Assembly: GCA_038205115.1 (NCBI GenBank)
Contig: JBBRCE010000017.1
Coordinates: 1-64,000, forward strand
Length of the DNA: 64,000 nt
From: JBBRCE01 sp038205115
Lineage (GTDB): Bacteria > Planctomycetota > Planctomycetia > Pirellulales > JBBRCE01
Reading direction: 5' to 3'
Made by a program: the position numbers and the translations under genes
The notes under the pieces: generated by a model
Databases searched by the model: none
Seen by the model: the letters and a program-made list of their open reading frames with translations, nothing else
What the model was told of the DNA's origin: nothing
Shown here: positions 17,306 to 25,606 of the stretch, in pieces
Numbering within the stretch: position 1 is the stretch's first letter
Layout of the letters: every line of letters starts with the position of its first letter

Positions 17306-18505
17306 ATGGCGAAAGCCGCTGCCACCCAACGACGGCATCCGACTCGAAAATGCCTGGTCGCGACGATGACCGCTGTTTGCCTGACGGCAATGTTATCGGC
17401 CCGGCCAGCTACGACCAGCGCCGTCGACACGGTGAAATTTCGTACCAAGGAGTCTGCCGACCCGCAGACAATCAGCGGCAAGCTGTTGGTGACCGCGCGC
17501 GACGGCGGCTTGATGCTCCGCACGGCCGATGGCACCATTTGGAATGTGCCGCCCGACGAACTCATCGAACACACGGCGGACGACACTTCATTTACACCGC
17601 TAGCCGCCAATGAATTACGGAAACAATTGCTCAAGGAATACCGCAGTTTCGATGTGGTGACGACGAATCATTACATCATTTGCTACAACACCTCGAAGGC
17701 CTATGCGCAATGGTGCGGTTCGCTCTATGAGCGGCTCTACGCCGGTTTTCACCAATATTGGAAGAATCGCGGCATTAAGCTCACCGAACCGGACGGTCCG
17801 ATGCTGGCGATGGTTTTTTCCACGCCTGAAGCGTACGCTCATTACAGCGAGCCTGAAATCGGCAAAGCGGCCGGTCAAATCATTGGTTACTACAGTTTCA
17901 AAACCAATCGCGTGGCCATGTACGATCTGACCGGCATGGAAAAACTCCGCCGGCCAGGCGATAAACGCTCGTCGCCGCAGGAAATCACGCAGATTCTTGC
18001 TCGGCCCGACGCCGAATCCATGGTGGCCACCATCGTGCATGAAGCGACGCATCAAATTGCGTACAACTGCGGCATGCATGAGCGGTTTGCCGACATTCCG
18101 CTGTGGGTCGCTGAAGGACTGGCGGAATTTTTCGAAACGCCCGACTTACGCAGCGCCACGGGTTGGAAATCGGCCGGCGGCGTGAACACGATGCGTTTGG
18201 ATCGCTTTCGCGACTATTTGCCCAAGCGTGGCGCAGGTTCGCTGCAATCGCTGCTCGTCGACGATAAGCGGATGCGCGAGCCGCGGCAAGCGCTCGACGC
18301 CTATGCCGAGGCCTGGGCGTTTAACTACTTTCTGCTCAAGCGTCACGGCAAGCAGTACAACGAATACTTGCAGATGCTGGCCACGAAAAAGGCCTGGTTC
18401 TTCGGCGATGCGGAATCACGCCTGAAAGAATTTCGGACCTACTTCGGCGACGATTTGAAAGAACTGGACGATGAGTTCGTGCGTTACGCACGCGCTCTCA
18501 GGTAG
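17306..18505 (+). CDS. DUF1570 putative secreted zinc peptidase
   Basis: The 399-residue protein starts with a signal-type segment (CLVATMTAVCLTAMLSARPATTSA). The C-terminal half carries HEATHQIAYN, an HExxH zinc-peptidase signature, followed about 20 residues later by WVAEGLAEFFE, which offers the third ligand (Glu) as in gluzincins. DUF1570 proteins are common in planctomycetes. The ATG at 17306 has AAAGGA at 17295-17300. The frame is open upstream to 16682, but that part overlaps the permease in another frame and is not protein-like. Substrate unknown. Confidence 0.82.
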   Translation: MAKAAATQRRHPTRKCLVATMTAVCLTAMLSARPATTSAVDTVKFRTKESADPQTISGKLLVTARDGGLMLRTADGTIWNVPPDELIEHTADDTSFTPLAANELRKQLLKEYRSFDVVTTNHYIICYNTSKAYAQWCGSLYERLYAGFHQYWKNRGIKLTEPDGPMLAMVFSTPEAYAHYSEPEIGKAAGQIIGYYSFKTNRVAMYDLTGMEKLRRPGDKRSSPQEITQILARPDAESMVATIVHEATHQIAYNCGMHERFADIPLWVAEGLAEFFETPDLRSATGWKSAGGVNTMRLDRFRDYLPKRGAGSLQSLLVDDKRMREPRQALDAYAEAWAFNYFLLKRHGKQYNEYLQMLATKKAWFFGDAESRLKEFRTYFGDDLKELDDEFVRYARALR

Positions 18506-18780
18506 CGGTCGCGGCGCGCGAGCCGTAAGAATGGCCCGCCAAATCGATCGAACGACTTCGCGGCAGACGTACGGTGCGGATTGCGGAATAAAATTTCGGA
18601 CGAATGGTCCCTAAATTCCCTCGACGGTGACACGCAGATGTCACCCCTGTTGGTTAGTCTTCTACCGGCCGAAAGTTCATGCCGGAATTGTTGGCAAGGG
18701 TTCGCCTTTTTCGCGACGCGCTCGATCGGGCGCAGCGAAATCGCCTGGCCGCATTCTTAATCCGGTGACGAGCTTTTGCC
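18506..18780 (+). other. Intergenic stretch before a strong terminator
   Basis: No protein-like frame is seen between the DUF1570 gene and the hairpin at 18781. The terminator is oriented for plus-strand transcription but lies about 275 bases after the nearest stop codon. The stretch is therefore either a long 3' untranslated region or an independent small RNA. I do not recognise an RNA family here. Confidence 0.3.
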
Positions 18781-18825
18781 AATCGCCGCCCCTGTGCTGG
18801 GGCAGCCAGGGGTCGGCGATTTTTT
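18781..18825 (+). terminator. Strong intrinsic terminator
   Basis: AATCGCCGCCCCTG pairs with CAGGGG-T-CGGCGATT (one bulged base) and is followed by a run of T to 18825. The stem is about 14 base pairs. It faces the plus strand and ends just before the convergent HtrA-like gene's stop at 18849. Confidence 0.85.
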
Positions 18826-18848
18826 GAGCACGGCGCGCGGACCGCGGG

Positions 18849-20063
18849 CTAATCCTGCGGTGTGGCACGCTTTTCGATGGTCACGTTGATCGTTTGTTCT
18901 TGACCGCGACGGATGACCTTGGCTTGCACCGTTTCGCCGACCGCTGTTTTTGCGACCAGTTTGGACAGCGCGAGCGGGTCGTCGACGCGCCGTCCGTCCC
19001 AGGCAATAATCACGTCCGCGACGTTCAGCCCTGCTTTGGCGGCCGGCGATCCGGATCTCACTTGGGTGATCACAGCGCCGGAGAGTTCATTCAAACCCAG
19101 GAACCGGGCCACTTCCGGCGTCACGGATTGCATGTTGACGCCCAGATAGCCCTGCTGGTTGAGAGCCGTCACAGTATGTTGGTTGTCTCGTAACTTCTGA
19201 TAGACGTTTTTGGCAATTTCGCTGGGAATGGCAAAGCCGATGCCTTGGTTGGTGGGGCCGACGATGGCCGTGTTAATGCCAATGATCTCGCCATTAAGAT
19301 TAACCAGCGGTCCGCCACTGTTGCCCGGATTGATGGCGGCGTCGGTTTGCAGGAAATCTTCGCCGTGCGCTTCGGAAGTGCCGCCGTTCGCACCGGCTTG
19401 ATCGGCCAATTTGCGACCCTTGGCGCTAATGATGCCCATGCTGACGCTGCCGTCGAGCCCGAACGGGTTGCCGATGGCCCAGACGAATTCGCCGACCTCC
19501 AGACTTTTGCTGTCCGCCCAGCTCGCGGCTGGCAGGTCAGTCGCATCGATTTTAATGACCGCCAAATCCACTTCCTCGTCGATGCCCACTTTGGTTGCCG
19601 TGAAAGGCGCCTCACGGCCCAGGACTTTGACTTGGATTTGATCCGCTCCGGCGACCACGTGCGAATTGGTGACGATGTAGCCCGAGGGATCAACAATCAC
19701 GCCGGAAGCTTCGCCCAACGATTCATAAGCGCGTGCCCGGTTGCCAAAAATGGTGCTCTCTTTTCGCACGTCATGGCGGCGCGTATCGATGTGGACCACC
19801 GTCGGCAACATGATCTTGGCCAGTCTCGCGGATCCGCGGTTGAGCGAATCCAACTCACCTTTGCTGGGCGTTTCCTCCAGCGCGCGTCGTTCTCCCAGCG
19901 TCCGAGAATACTGAATGCGGTCGGCCAGCGGCGGCGCCACCCAAAACGCGAGCGCCAACAGCAGGGCAATCACGCCAACAGTACCAAAGGCGACGGTGAG
20001 GATCCGATTCTCAGATGGCGCGCGGGCCGGATTGTCTGAGGTCGGCCGAATAACGGGATCCAT
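18849..20063 (-). CDS. HtrA/DegP-like serine protease with one PDZ domain
   Basis: The 404-residue protein is a membrane-anchored trypsin-like quality-control protease. A single transmembrane helix spans about 21-44 (ILTVAFGTVGVIALLLALAFWV). The protease domain has the complete triad H135 (VTNSHVVAG), D166 (EEVDLAVI) and S249 (NPGNSGGP). One PDZ domain follows from about residue 305 (GYLGVNMQSV ... AGLNVADVIIAWDGRRV). It would act in the periplasm on damaged or exported proteins. DegS-like one-PDZ architecture makes a regulatory protease possible too. It starts at ATG 20063. Confidence 0.93.
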   Translation of the reverse strand: MDPVIRPTSDNPARAPSENRILTVAFGTVGVIALLLALAFWVAPPLADRIQYSRTLGERRALEETPSKGELDSLNRGSARLAKIMLPTVVHIDTRRHDVRKESTIFGNRARAYESLGEASGVIVDPSGYIVTNSHVVAGADQIQVKVLGREAPFTATKVGIDEEVDLAVIKIDATDLPAASWADSKSLEVGEFVWAIGNPFGLDGSVSMGIISAKGRKLADQAGANGGTSEAHGEDFLQTDAAINPGNSGGPLVNLNGEIIGINTAIVGPTNQGIGFAIPSEIAKNVYQKLRDNQHTVTALNQQGYLGVNMQSVTPEVARFLGLNELSGAVITQVRSGSPAAKAGLNVADVIIAWDGRRVDDPLALSKLVAKTAVGETVQAKVIRRGQEQTINVTIEKRATPQD

Positions 20064-20189
20064 CTTTGTATTTCCTTGTGTGCCCGACCGCAGCCGGCTG
20101 CAGCTCAGGATCGAGCCGTTTTTAAGGGAAAGCTGCTCATGCGAGATCAGGTATCCCGCAATATACCGCGCGGGCTGCCGAGCAAGAAC

Positions 20190-20549
20190 TCAATCTGCCC
20201 GTAAGCTGGCGACCACTTGCTCGACTTGGGCGTTGAATTGCCCACGCGTGATCACGAGATCGCATCCGGCGGCTTCCGCGGCGATCAGTTTGCCTGCCTG
20301 CACGTGAGCGCCAAACGCAGCCACTTTGCCATGGCCGGGTATTTTTTTAACGGCGGCAACCACGGCCGCCGGGTCGGCCGCCGCGCAAGACAAATCGACG
20401 ATTACCGCCGCGGCGGGTGTTGCGGTCAGTTGATCGATCAGGCCGCTCATCGTGCTTATGCACCGCATTTGAGCGCCACTGTTGGCAACGGCACCAGCGA
20501 TCTTGGACGAAAACATCAGATCGTCGGAAAAGAAGAGTACGCTATTCAT
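20190..20549 (-). CDS. Receiver-like single-domain protein, degenerate
   Basis: The 119-residue protein follows the CheY fold: MNSVLFFSDDLMFSSKI with acidic D9-D10, then AAAVIVDLS with an Asp at the expected phospho-acceptor position, KVAAFGAHV and GCDLVITRGQF. The usual Lys after strand 5 is replaced by Arg and the conserved Thr/Ser by a Gly/Ala-rich stretch. It may be a pseudo-receiver used for protein binding. No kinase or output domain is adjacent. It is about 125 bases upstream of the HtrA-like gene on the same strand. Confidence 0.65.
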   Translation of the reverse strand: MNSVLFFSDDLMFSSKIAGAVANSGAQMRCISTMSGLIDQLTATPAAAVIVDLSCAAADPAAVVAAVKKIPGHGKVAAFGAHVQAGKLIAAEAAGCDLVITRGQFNAQVEQVVASLRAD

Positions 20550-20742
20550 GGAGTTGGCTGCTTTTTTGAAAAGTTAGCCAATCGCCGCTCGCCGGGCGGA
20601 AAATTGGCCGAATTGTCGTTCGGCGGAACCGTACCAAAAGGATCGCTGGCAACACGGCAAAATAATTTCAATCCAGCCGATGCCCCCGGTTTAGACGCCA
20701 CGGCTGGTATACATTGAGCCTAATTTTGCGGCTGCCAAAAGC

Positions 20743-20770
20743 AAAGGGCCGTCCATCCGGACGGCCCCTT
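20743..20770 (-). terminator. Intrinsic terminator of the RRM gene
   Basis: On the minus strand AAGGGGCCGTCC and GGACGGCCCTTT form a 12-base-pair stem around a four-base loop, followed by GCTTTTGG. It lies 57 bases past the stop of the leftward RRM gene. Confidence 0.8.
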
Positions 20771-20826
20771 GAGCGACTGATCAAATTCATTGAGGCGAAT
20801 AGGCTCGCCTTGCTTTTGTACGCTGA

Positions 20827-21198
20827 TTAATAACGTCCGCCGCCGCCGCCACCACCGCCGCTGCGACCGCGTCCACCGCCGCCACCACCACCGCCGTAGC
20901 CGCCGCCACCGCCGTAGCCGCCACCACCACCACCGCCGCCGCCACGCTCTTCGCGCGGACGAGCTTCGTTGACCATCAAGGGGCGACCCTGATGATCTTG
21001 ATCGTGCAAGCCGCTAATCGCGGCCTGGGCCTCGGCATCCGTTCCCATCTCGACGAATCCAAAACCCTTGCTGCGACCGGTTTCGCGATCTTGAACCACT
21101 TGCGCGCTGGCAACAGTGCCATATTGCGAAAAAAGCGATTCCAAATCGGCACTGCTGGCCTTGTAGCTCAGATTTCCAACATACAACCTCTTGCCCAC
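20827..21198 (-). CDS. Glycine-rich RRM RNA-binding protein
   Basis: The 123-residue protein has one RNA-recognition motif: RNP2 is LYVGNL (5-10) and RNP1 is KGFGFVEM (44-51). From about residue 88 the chain is almost pure Gly with scattered Tyr and Arg, resembling plant and cyanobacterial cold-inducible Rbp proteins. The start is taken as GTG 21198 (MGKRLYVGN), because AGGAG lies 6 bases upstream; an in-frame GTG at 21216 would place that site inside the gene. It probably binds mRNA as a chaperone or regulator. The Gly codons form a GC-rich trinucleotide-like repeat at 20830-20945. Confidence 0.9.
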   Translation of the reverse strand: MGKRLYVGNLSYKASSADLESLFSQYGTVASAQVVQDRETGRSKGFGFVEMGTDAEAQAAISGLHDQDHQGRPLMVNEARPREERGGGGGGGGGYGGGGGYGGGGGGGGRGRSGGGGGGGGRY

Positions 21199-21540
21199 GA
21201 CGAACTCCTGATACACTGGGCGTTACGACCCGCTACGAAATTCCCGGGTCGCATGGAACAGAGTGCCGTCACGTGACGAACACCGCGGCAGACCGAGGGA
21301 AAGCACCGGCGGTTCAACCGAACCAAGAGTGAATTTCGAACGACGGACACACCAAGGGATTATCATAGCGGAAAGCCGCATTCGTGTACAGCAGAATTCT
21401 GCTAGCTTCGCTTGAGTTGCTTGAGTTTCGCAGCCGGCGCGGCGGCGGTCGTGACTGGATGATTCTCACGTTAAGTGCGCGAAAACCGGTTCAACTTCTG
21501 TTTTGACGCCGTGCAGCATGAACGGCACACGCGGGATCCG
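21199..21540. other. Upstream region of the RRM gene
   Basis: This gap lies between the cdsA stop (21541) and the RRM start, both leftward. It should hold the RRM promoter and a 5' leader. A minus-strand TATGATAAT, near 21360, resembles an extended -10 element, but I found no good -35. No gene is seen. A cold-shock-type leader is possible but not demonstrated. Confidence 0.35.
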
Positions 21541-22452
21541 TCAATGAACGAGTCCCGCAATCCAGCAGAGATAGGCGACCGGCGCGGCGAAAATAATCGA
21601 ATCCAGCAAATCCAACACGCCGCCAAAGCCGGGCAGCCAGGTACTTGAGTCTTTGCGGCCCGTATCGCGCTTCAGCAGGGATTCGGCCAGGTCGCCGAAC
21701 ATGCCCGCCAAGCCGACGATCAATCCGTACAGCATGGCGCCCCACCACGGCGTATGCTCGCTTCCACCGGAAAGCCAAGGTTCGAAGTAAGCAAACAGCG
21801 CCCACGTGCCGAGCACGGCAAGCAGGATGCCGCCGACGGCGCCTTCCAGCGTTTTGCCCGGACTCAGAATGGGAGCCATTTTGTGCCGTCCAAACAACCG
21901 GCCAAATGTGTATGCGCCGGTATCGCAGAGTTTTACCGCAGCCACGAGCGACGCCAAAGCGACAATTCCGGTTGCACTGACACCGCCACCCGCGCCGGGA
22001 GCAGTGCCGCGCAACCGCAACTGCACCACAAAACTCAGCAGTATGCCCACGTAAAACAAGCTCAAAATCGTCGCCGCCAGTCGAATCACCGACTGTCCCG
22101 GCGCGCGGTACACCCGCAGCTCGTCTAGGAAAGCGCCGAGCGACAGCAGCGTAAACGTCAACCCCGGCCAGCCCCACACGCCTAACGGGCAGTGCGCGAA
22201 CTGCGCGGGCCAAAACTGCAGCGGTGCGTTGCTGGCCACAATCAGTAGACTGCCGCCGCCAAGTAAAAACGCGTTCGGTCGGATATCGCGCCCGGCCAAT
22301 AGATACAACATTTCGGCGGCAGCCAATACGGCTAGAGCCATAGCCAACGGCAACAACCACGTTCCGGCAACCGTGGCGTGCAGGTCCAAATTGCACAAAC
22401 CCACCAACATGGCGATCAAGGCTATTCCCAGCGGTAATCGCCAACGTAGCAT
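21541..22452 (-). CDS. cdsA: Phosphatidate cytidylyltransferase
   Basis: CdsA makes CDP-diacylglycerol from phosphatidate and CTP for phospholipid synthesis at the inner membrane. The 303-residue protein is mostly transmembrane helices. The C-terminal signature is recognisable (SLLKRDTGRKDSSTWLPGFG then GVLDLLDS), with the catalytic K-D pair and final Asp residues kept. Compared with the usual pattern the His (LPGHGG) is Phe and the Arg (DRLD) is Leu. It lies 68 bases downstream of lpdA on the same strand and may be its operon partner. Confidence 0.88.
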   Translation of the reverse strand: MLRWRLPLGIALIAMLVGLCNLDLHATVAGTWLLPLAMALAVLAAAEMLYLLAGRDIRPNAFLLGGGSLLIVASNAPLQFWPAQFAHCPLGVWGWPGLTFTLLSLGAFLDELRVYRAPGQSVIRLAATILSLFYVGILLSFVVQLRLRGTAPGAGGGVSATGIVALASLVAAVKLCDTGAYTFGRLFGRHKMAPILSPGKTLEGAVGGILLAVLGTWALFAYFEPWLSGGSEHTPWWGAMLYGLIVGLAGMFGDLAESLLKRDTGRKDSSTWLPGFGGVLDLLDSIIFAAPVAYLCWIAGLVH

Positions 22453-22520
22453 AAGGGTTACGGTTCGCTGAGTTGCAGTGTGTCGATTGCTGCGAAGATC
22501 GAGACGTTTTTTCGCCCAAA

Positions 22521-23909
22521 TCAGAAATGGATGGCCCGGTTGTCGACGGCCATCGCAGCTTCCTTGAGCGCTTCGGAAAGCGTGGGATGCGAATGGCAGG
22601 TCCGCGCGATGTCTTCCGCCGACGCGCCAAATTCCATTGCCGCGGCCGCTTCGGCAATTAAATCGCCGGCACGTGGGCCAATGATATGCACTCCGAGCAC
22701 GCGATCGGTCTCGGCGTGCGCCAGAACTTTCACCTTGCCGTCGGTGTCGGCCAGCGTCCGCGCCCGGCCGTTGCCACGAAACGGAAACAGTCCCTTGCGG
22801 TAGGGGATCTTATCTTCTTGCAGTTGTTCTTCGGTTTTTCCCACCGCGGCAATTTCCGGATGCGTGTAAATCACCGCAGGGATCACGTCATAATTCACAT
22901 GGCCATAACCGGTGGCCAAAAATTCCGCCAGCGCCACGCCCTCTTCTTCCGCCTTGTGCGCCAGCATTGGGCCAGGAATACAATCGCCGATAGCATAAAT
23001 GCCAGGCACGCTAGTTTGATAGTGGGCGTCGACTTGCACGCGTTTTTTGGCGTCGAGCAGTACCCCGACATTTTCCAGGCCCAAGCCGTCCGTGTAGGGC
23101 GCTCGTCCCACGGCCACGAGCACACGATCGCAATGAATTGGCTCGCTGCCTTCGACTTCCACCACGCAGACATCGCCTTGGGCCTTGGCGCTTTTCACGC
23201 GCGTTCCCAAGCGAAATTCCATGCCGCGCTTACGAAACAGGTCCAGAGCGTCTTTGGCGATTTCGGCGTCGGTGCCGGGGAAGATCCGATCAAGAAATTC
23301 CAGCACGGTGATTTTTGCGCCGAGTCTGTGCCAGACCGAGCCGAGTTCCATACCGATGTATCCGCCGCCGACCACCACCAAATGCTTGGGAACTTGATCG
23401 TACGACAACGCTTCCGTGCTGGTGCCGACGCGATTGCCATCCAGTTCAATGCCCGGCAGCGACGCTGGCCGACTTCCGGTGGCGATAATTATGTTTTTGG
23501 CGGCCAGTTCTTCGATAGTCTTGCCCTCTTGCTCAACCACGACTTGCCCCGCGGCGACAATTCGTCCTACGCCCTGGTAGCGTGCGACTTTGTTCTTTTT
23601 GAGCAGCGCGTCGACGCCTTTGGTCAGCGCGCTCACCACATTCGTCTTGCGCTTGAGCATGGCGGCCAGGTCGAGCTGCACGTCCGACGCCTTGACGCCG
23701 TGCTCAGCCAAATTGTGTTTGGCTTCGTAATAGATTTCGCTCGACTCCAGCATCGCCTTGCTGGGGATGCAGCCAATGCGCAGGCAAGTGCCGCCGGCGA
23801 CCGTTTCTTTTTCGACGCAGGCCACATTTAGCCCGAGCTGCGCGGCACGAATTGCCGCCACATAGCCGCCAGGTCCACCGCCAATGACTACTAAATCGTG
23901 CTGTTTCAT
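22521..23909 (-). CDS. lpdA: Dihydrolipoyl dehydrogenase
   Basis: The E3 flavoenzyme reoxidises dihydrolipoamide in the pyruvate, 2-oxoglutarate or glycine-cleavage complexes. The 462 residues show the FAD-binding GGGPGGYVAAIRAAQLG, the redox-active disulfide C42-x4-C47 in GGTCLRIGCIPSKAML, the NAD-binding GGGYIGMELG, the second FAD motif YAIGDCIPGPMLAHKAEEEG, and the C-terminal catalytic HSHPTLSEALKEA (His-Glu). No E1 or E2 gene is nearby. It is divergent from the aroF leader. Confidence 0.95.
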   Translation of the reverse strand: MKQHDLVVIGGGPGGYVAAIRAAQLGLNVACVEKETVAGGTCLRIGCIPSKAMLESSEIYYEAKHNLAEHGVKASDVQLDLAAMLKRKTNVVSALTKGVDALLKKNKVARYQGVGRIVAAGQVVVEQEGKTIEELAAKNIIIATGSRPASLPGIELDGNRVGTSTEALSYDQVPKHLVVVGGGYIGMELGSVWHRLGAKITVLEFLDRIFPGTDAEIAKDALDLFRKRGMEFRLGTRVKSAKAQGDVCVVEVEGSEPIHCDRVLVAVGRAPYTDGLGLENVGVLLDAKKRVQVDAHYQTSVPGIYAIGDCIPGPMLAHKAEEEGVALAEFLATGYGHVNYDVIPAVIYTHPEIAAVGKTEEQLQEDKIPYRKGLFPFRGNGRARTLADTDGKVKVLAHAETDRVLGVHIIGPRAGDLIAEAAAAMEFGASAEDIARTCHSHPTLSEALKEAAMAVDNRAIHF

Positions 23910-24263
23910 GAACGTGGTCGAAAGCAGAAATTAAAGGGTGCAAGATTGCGAGTTAACGGGCCGCATCGAAAAGTTAACCGATCGGACAACATTTGCAACC
24001 GGTGTTGATTGCCGAACTGGTCGGCTTGGCTCAACTCCGCAAACGATTTCCGGCAAAGTGGCTCGCTGAGCCGGGTATTGTACTCAAATGGCTCGTACTT
24101 TGCGCGGCCACGCGAGTGTGGGAAAGCCAAGTACGCATTCGTCGCCCACGCTGGCCGCCCATTTGCTTCCGATCGATCTGCAACACTGTGGCCGCTGAGA
24201 AAATTGGCCAGTTTTGGCAGCGTGCCTCTTGCAGGCCGTGGCGGCCGATGCAAAGATGACGTT
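23910..24263. other. Divergent intergenic region before the aroF leader
   Basis: Between lpdA (leftward) and the aroF leader peptide (rightward). A frame open from 24009 runs into the leader in the same phase, but its residues are not protein-like. No clear promoter hexamers, RNA gene or operator were recognised, although both promoters should be here. Confidence 0.4.
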
Positions 24264-24341
24264 ATGAATAACCGTCGCACCACTCAGCTGTTTTGGTTTA
24301 GCTTTCGCCCGCAGGGTCGCGGGGCTGGAGCCGGTTATTGA
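24264..24341 (+). CDS. Aromatic-rich leader peptide of aroF
   Basis: A 25-codon frame reads MNNRRTTQLFWFSFRPQGRG followed by AGAGY and TGA. Phe10, Trp11, Phe12 and Phe14 form a tight aromatic cluster and Tyr25 is the last codon, so all three aromatic amino acids are represented. It ends 26 bases before the 5' arm of a terminator and 148 bases before the DAHP-synthase start. This is the composition expected of an attenuation leader that senses charging of aromatic tRNAs. The upstream Shine-Dalgarno (AAAGA) is weak. No leader of this exact sequence is known to me. Confidence 0.75.
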   Translation: MNNRRTTQLFWFSFRPQGRGAGAGY

Positions 24342-24402
24342 CCGAGTTCGCAGAGCGACACAATACCAAGCCCCGACGCCCTCCAGGTTTCGGGGCTTTT
24401 TT
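24316..24402 (+). promoter_or_regulatory. Transcription attenuator of aroF
   Basis: The terminator is AAGCCCCGA (24368-24376) paired with TCGGGGCTT (24390-24398), followed by T to 24402. An upstream segment, GTCGCGGGGCTGG (24316-24328), can pair with CCAAGCCCCGAC (24366-24377) instead: GTC with GAC, then after a two-base bulge GGGGCT with AGCCCC. This forms an antiterminator. A third hairpin, CCCGC (24308-24312) with GCGGG (24319-24323), competes for the same segment. The antiterminator arm lies inside the leader peptide, just after the Phe/Trp codons. A ribosome stalled there leaves it free, while one that reaches the stop codon masks it. That is the classical attenuation switch. Confidence 0.72.
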
Positions 24403-24489
24403 CGTTTTTAATGCTTCGTTTGGCCGCCACATTTTTCAACGCTCGTTTGCCAGCGTCGTCCACTTTCGCCCAACCCTCTGGAAAACATC

Positions 24490-25503
24490 ATGATCGTCGT
24501 TATGAACAAAAACGCCACACCAGAACAAGTCAACCATACGGCTAAGCGCATCGAGTCGCTAGGGTTGAAATCGCATGTGATCGTCGGCGCTGAGCGCACC
24601 GTGATCGCCGCCATTGGCGATAAACGGCCCGAGCATAAGGAATCGCTGGAAGGCATTCCCGGCGTGGCGGAAATCGTGCCGATCCTTGCGCCTTACAAAG
24701 TGGCGAGTCGCGAAGTCAAGCCCGAGCCCACCGTGGTGCGCGTTGGCAGTTTGACCGTGGGCGGCAAGCATCTCGGCGTGATTGCCGGACCGTGTTCGGT
24801 CGAGGACCAGCAGCAAATCATCTCCACGGCCAAAGCCGTGAAAGCGGCCGGCGCCACGGCGCTGCGCGGCGGCGCGTTCAAACCTCGCACTAGCCCTTAC
24901 AGTTTTCAAGGCCTTAAAGAACAAGGCTTGGAAATGCTAGCCGCCGCGCGGCAAGAAACCGGGTTGGCGATTGTCACCGAAGTTGTGGCCAGCGAAGATT
25001 TGCCGCTGGTTACTAAATTTGCAGATGTGCTGCAGGTGGGCGCGCGCAACATGCAAAACTACCGCCTGCTGGAAGCGGTCGGCGCGTCCGGAGTGCCGAC
25101 GTTGCTCAAGCGCGGCCCCAGCGCCACCATCGAAGAACTGCTGTTGGCCGCCGAATACATCCTGAACGCCGGCAATCCCAACGTCATGCTCTGTGAGCGC
25201 GGTATTCGCACCTTTGAGTCGCACACCCGCTTCACGTTGCCGCTGGCCACCGTGGTTTATTTGCACGCCAAAACGCATTTGCCCGTGGTGGTCGATCCCA
25301 GCCACGGCACCGGCCACACCTACTTGGTGCCGCAGATGTCTGCCGCCAGTGTGGCCGCCGGCGCCGACGGACTGATTTTGGAAGTCCATCCGAACCCGGA
25401 AAATGCCTTGAGCGATGGCTACCAGTCCATGAACTTCCAGCAGTTCGCCGACACGATGGAATTGTGCCGCAAAGTGGCGCTCGCCGTGGGCAAAGAGATG
25501 TAA
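24490..25503 (+). CDS. aroF: 3-deoxy-7-phosphoheptulonate synthase, type I-beta
   Basis: DAHP synthase joins phosphoenolpyruvate and erythrose 4-phosphate, the first step of the shikimate pathway to aromatic amino acids. The 337 residues include an N-terminal ferredoxin-like (ACT-type) domain at about 1-70, known to mediate feedback inhibition in the Thermotoga enzyme. The TIM barrel follows, with AGPCSVED, RGGAFKPRTSPYSFQG, QVGARNMQNY, LKRGPSATIEELL and VDPSHGTGH. These give the metal ligands and PEP-binding Lys/Arg residues. The gene sits behind an attenuator, so transcription and enzyme activity may both respond to aromatic amino acids. Confidence 0.95.
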   Translation: MIVVMNKNATPEQVNHTAKRIESLGLKSHVIVGAERTVIAAIGDKRPEHKESLEGIPGVAEIVPILAPYKVASREVKPEPTVVRVGSLTVGGKHLGVIAGPCSVEDQQQIISTAKAVKAAGATALRGGAFKPRTSPYSFQGLKEQGLEMLAAARQETGLAIVTEVVASEDLPLVTKFADVLQVGARNMQNYRLLEAVGASGVPTLLKRGPSATIEELLLAAEYILNAGNPNVMLCERGIRTFESHTRFTLPLATVVYLHAKTHLPVVVDPSHGTGHTYLVPQMSAASVAAGADGLILEVHPNPENALSDGYQSMNFQQFADTMELCRKVALAVGKEM

Positions 25504-25606
25504 ATTGCGTGGGCGTCAACGACAGGCGATATATTAATCGCGGCGCCGAATCGTGCGCGCGCCGCTCGACACGTATCGGCGATTGCATTTCCAATTCGAG
25601 ATAACA

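Noticed and set aside
20830..20945. CRISPR-like or simple repeat at the C-terminus of the RRM gene
   Set aside because: It is the in-frame run of glycine codons, without spacers.
21491..22657. 388-codon minus-strand frame over cdsA and the lpdA end
   Set aside because: Shadow frame; the cdsA and lpdA frames are supported by signatures.
24241..24489. T-box riboswitch before aroF
   Set aside because: The conserved T-box sequence is not present; the leader peptide and paired hairpins explain the region better.
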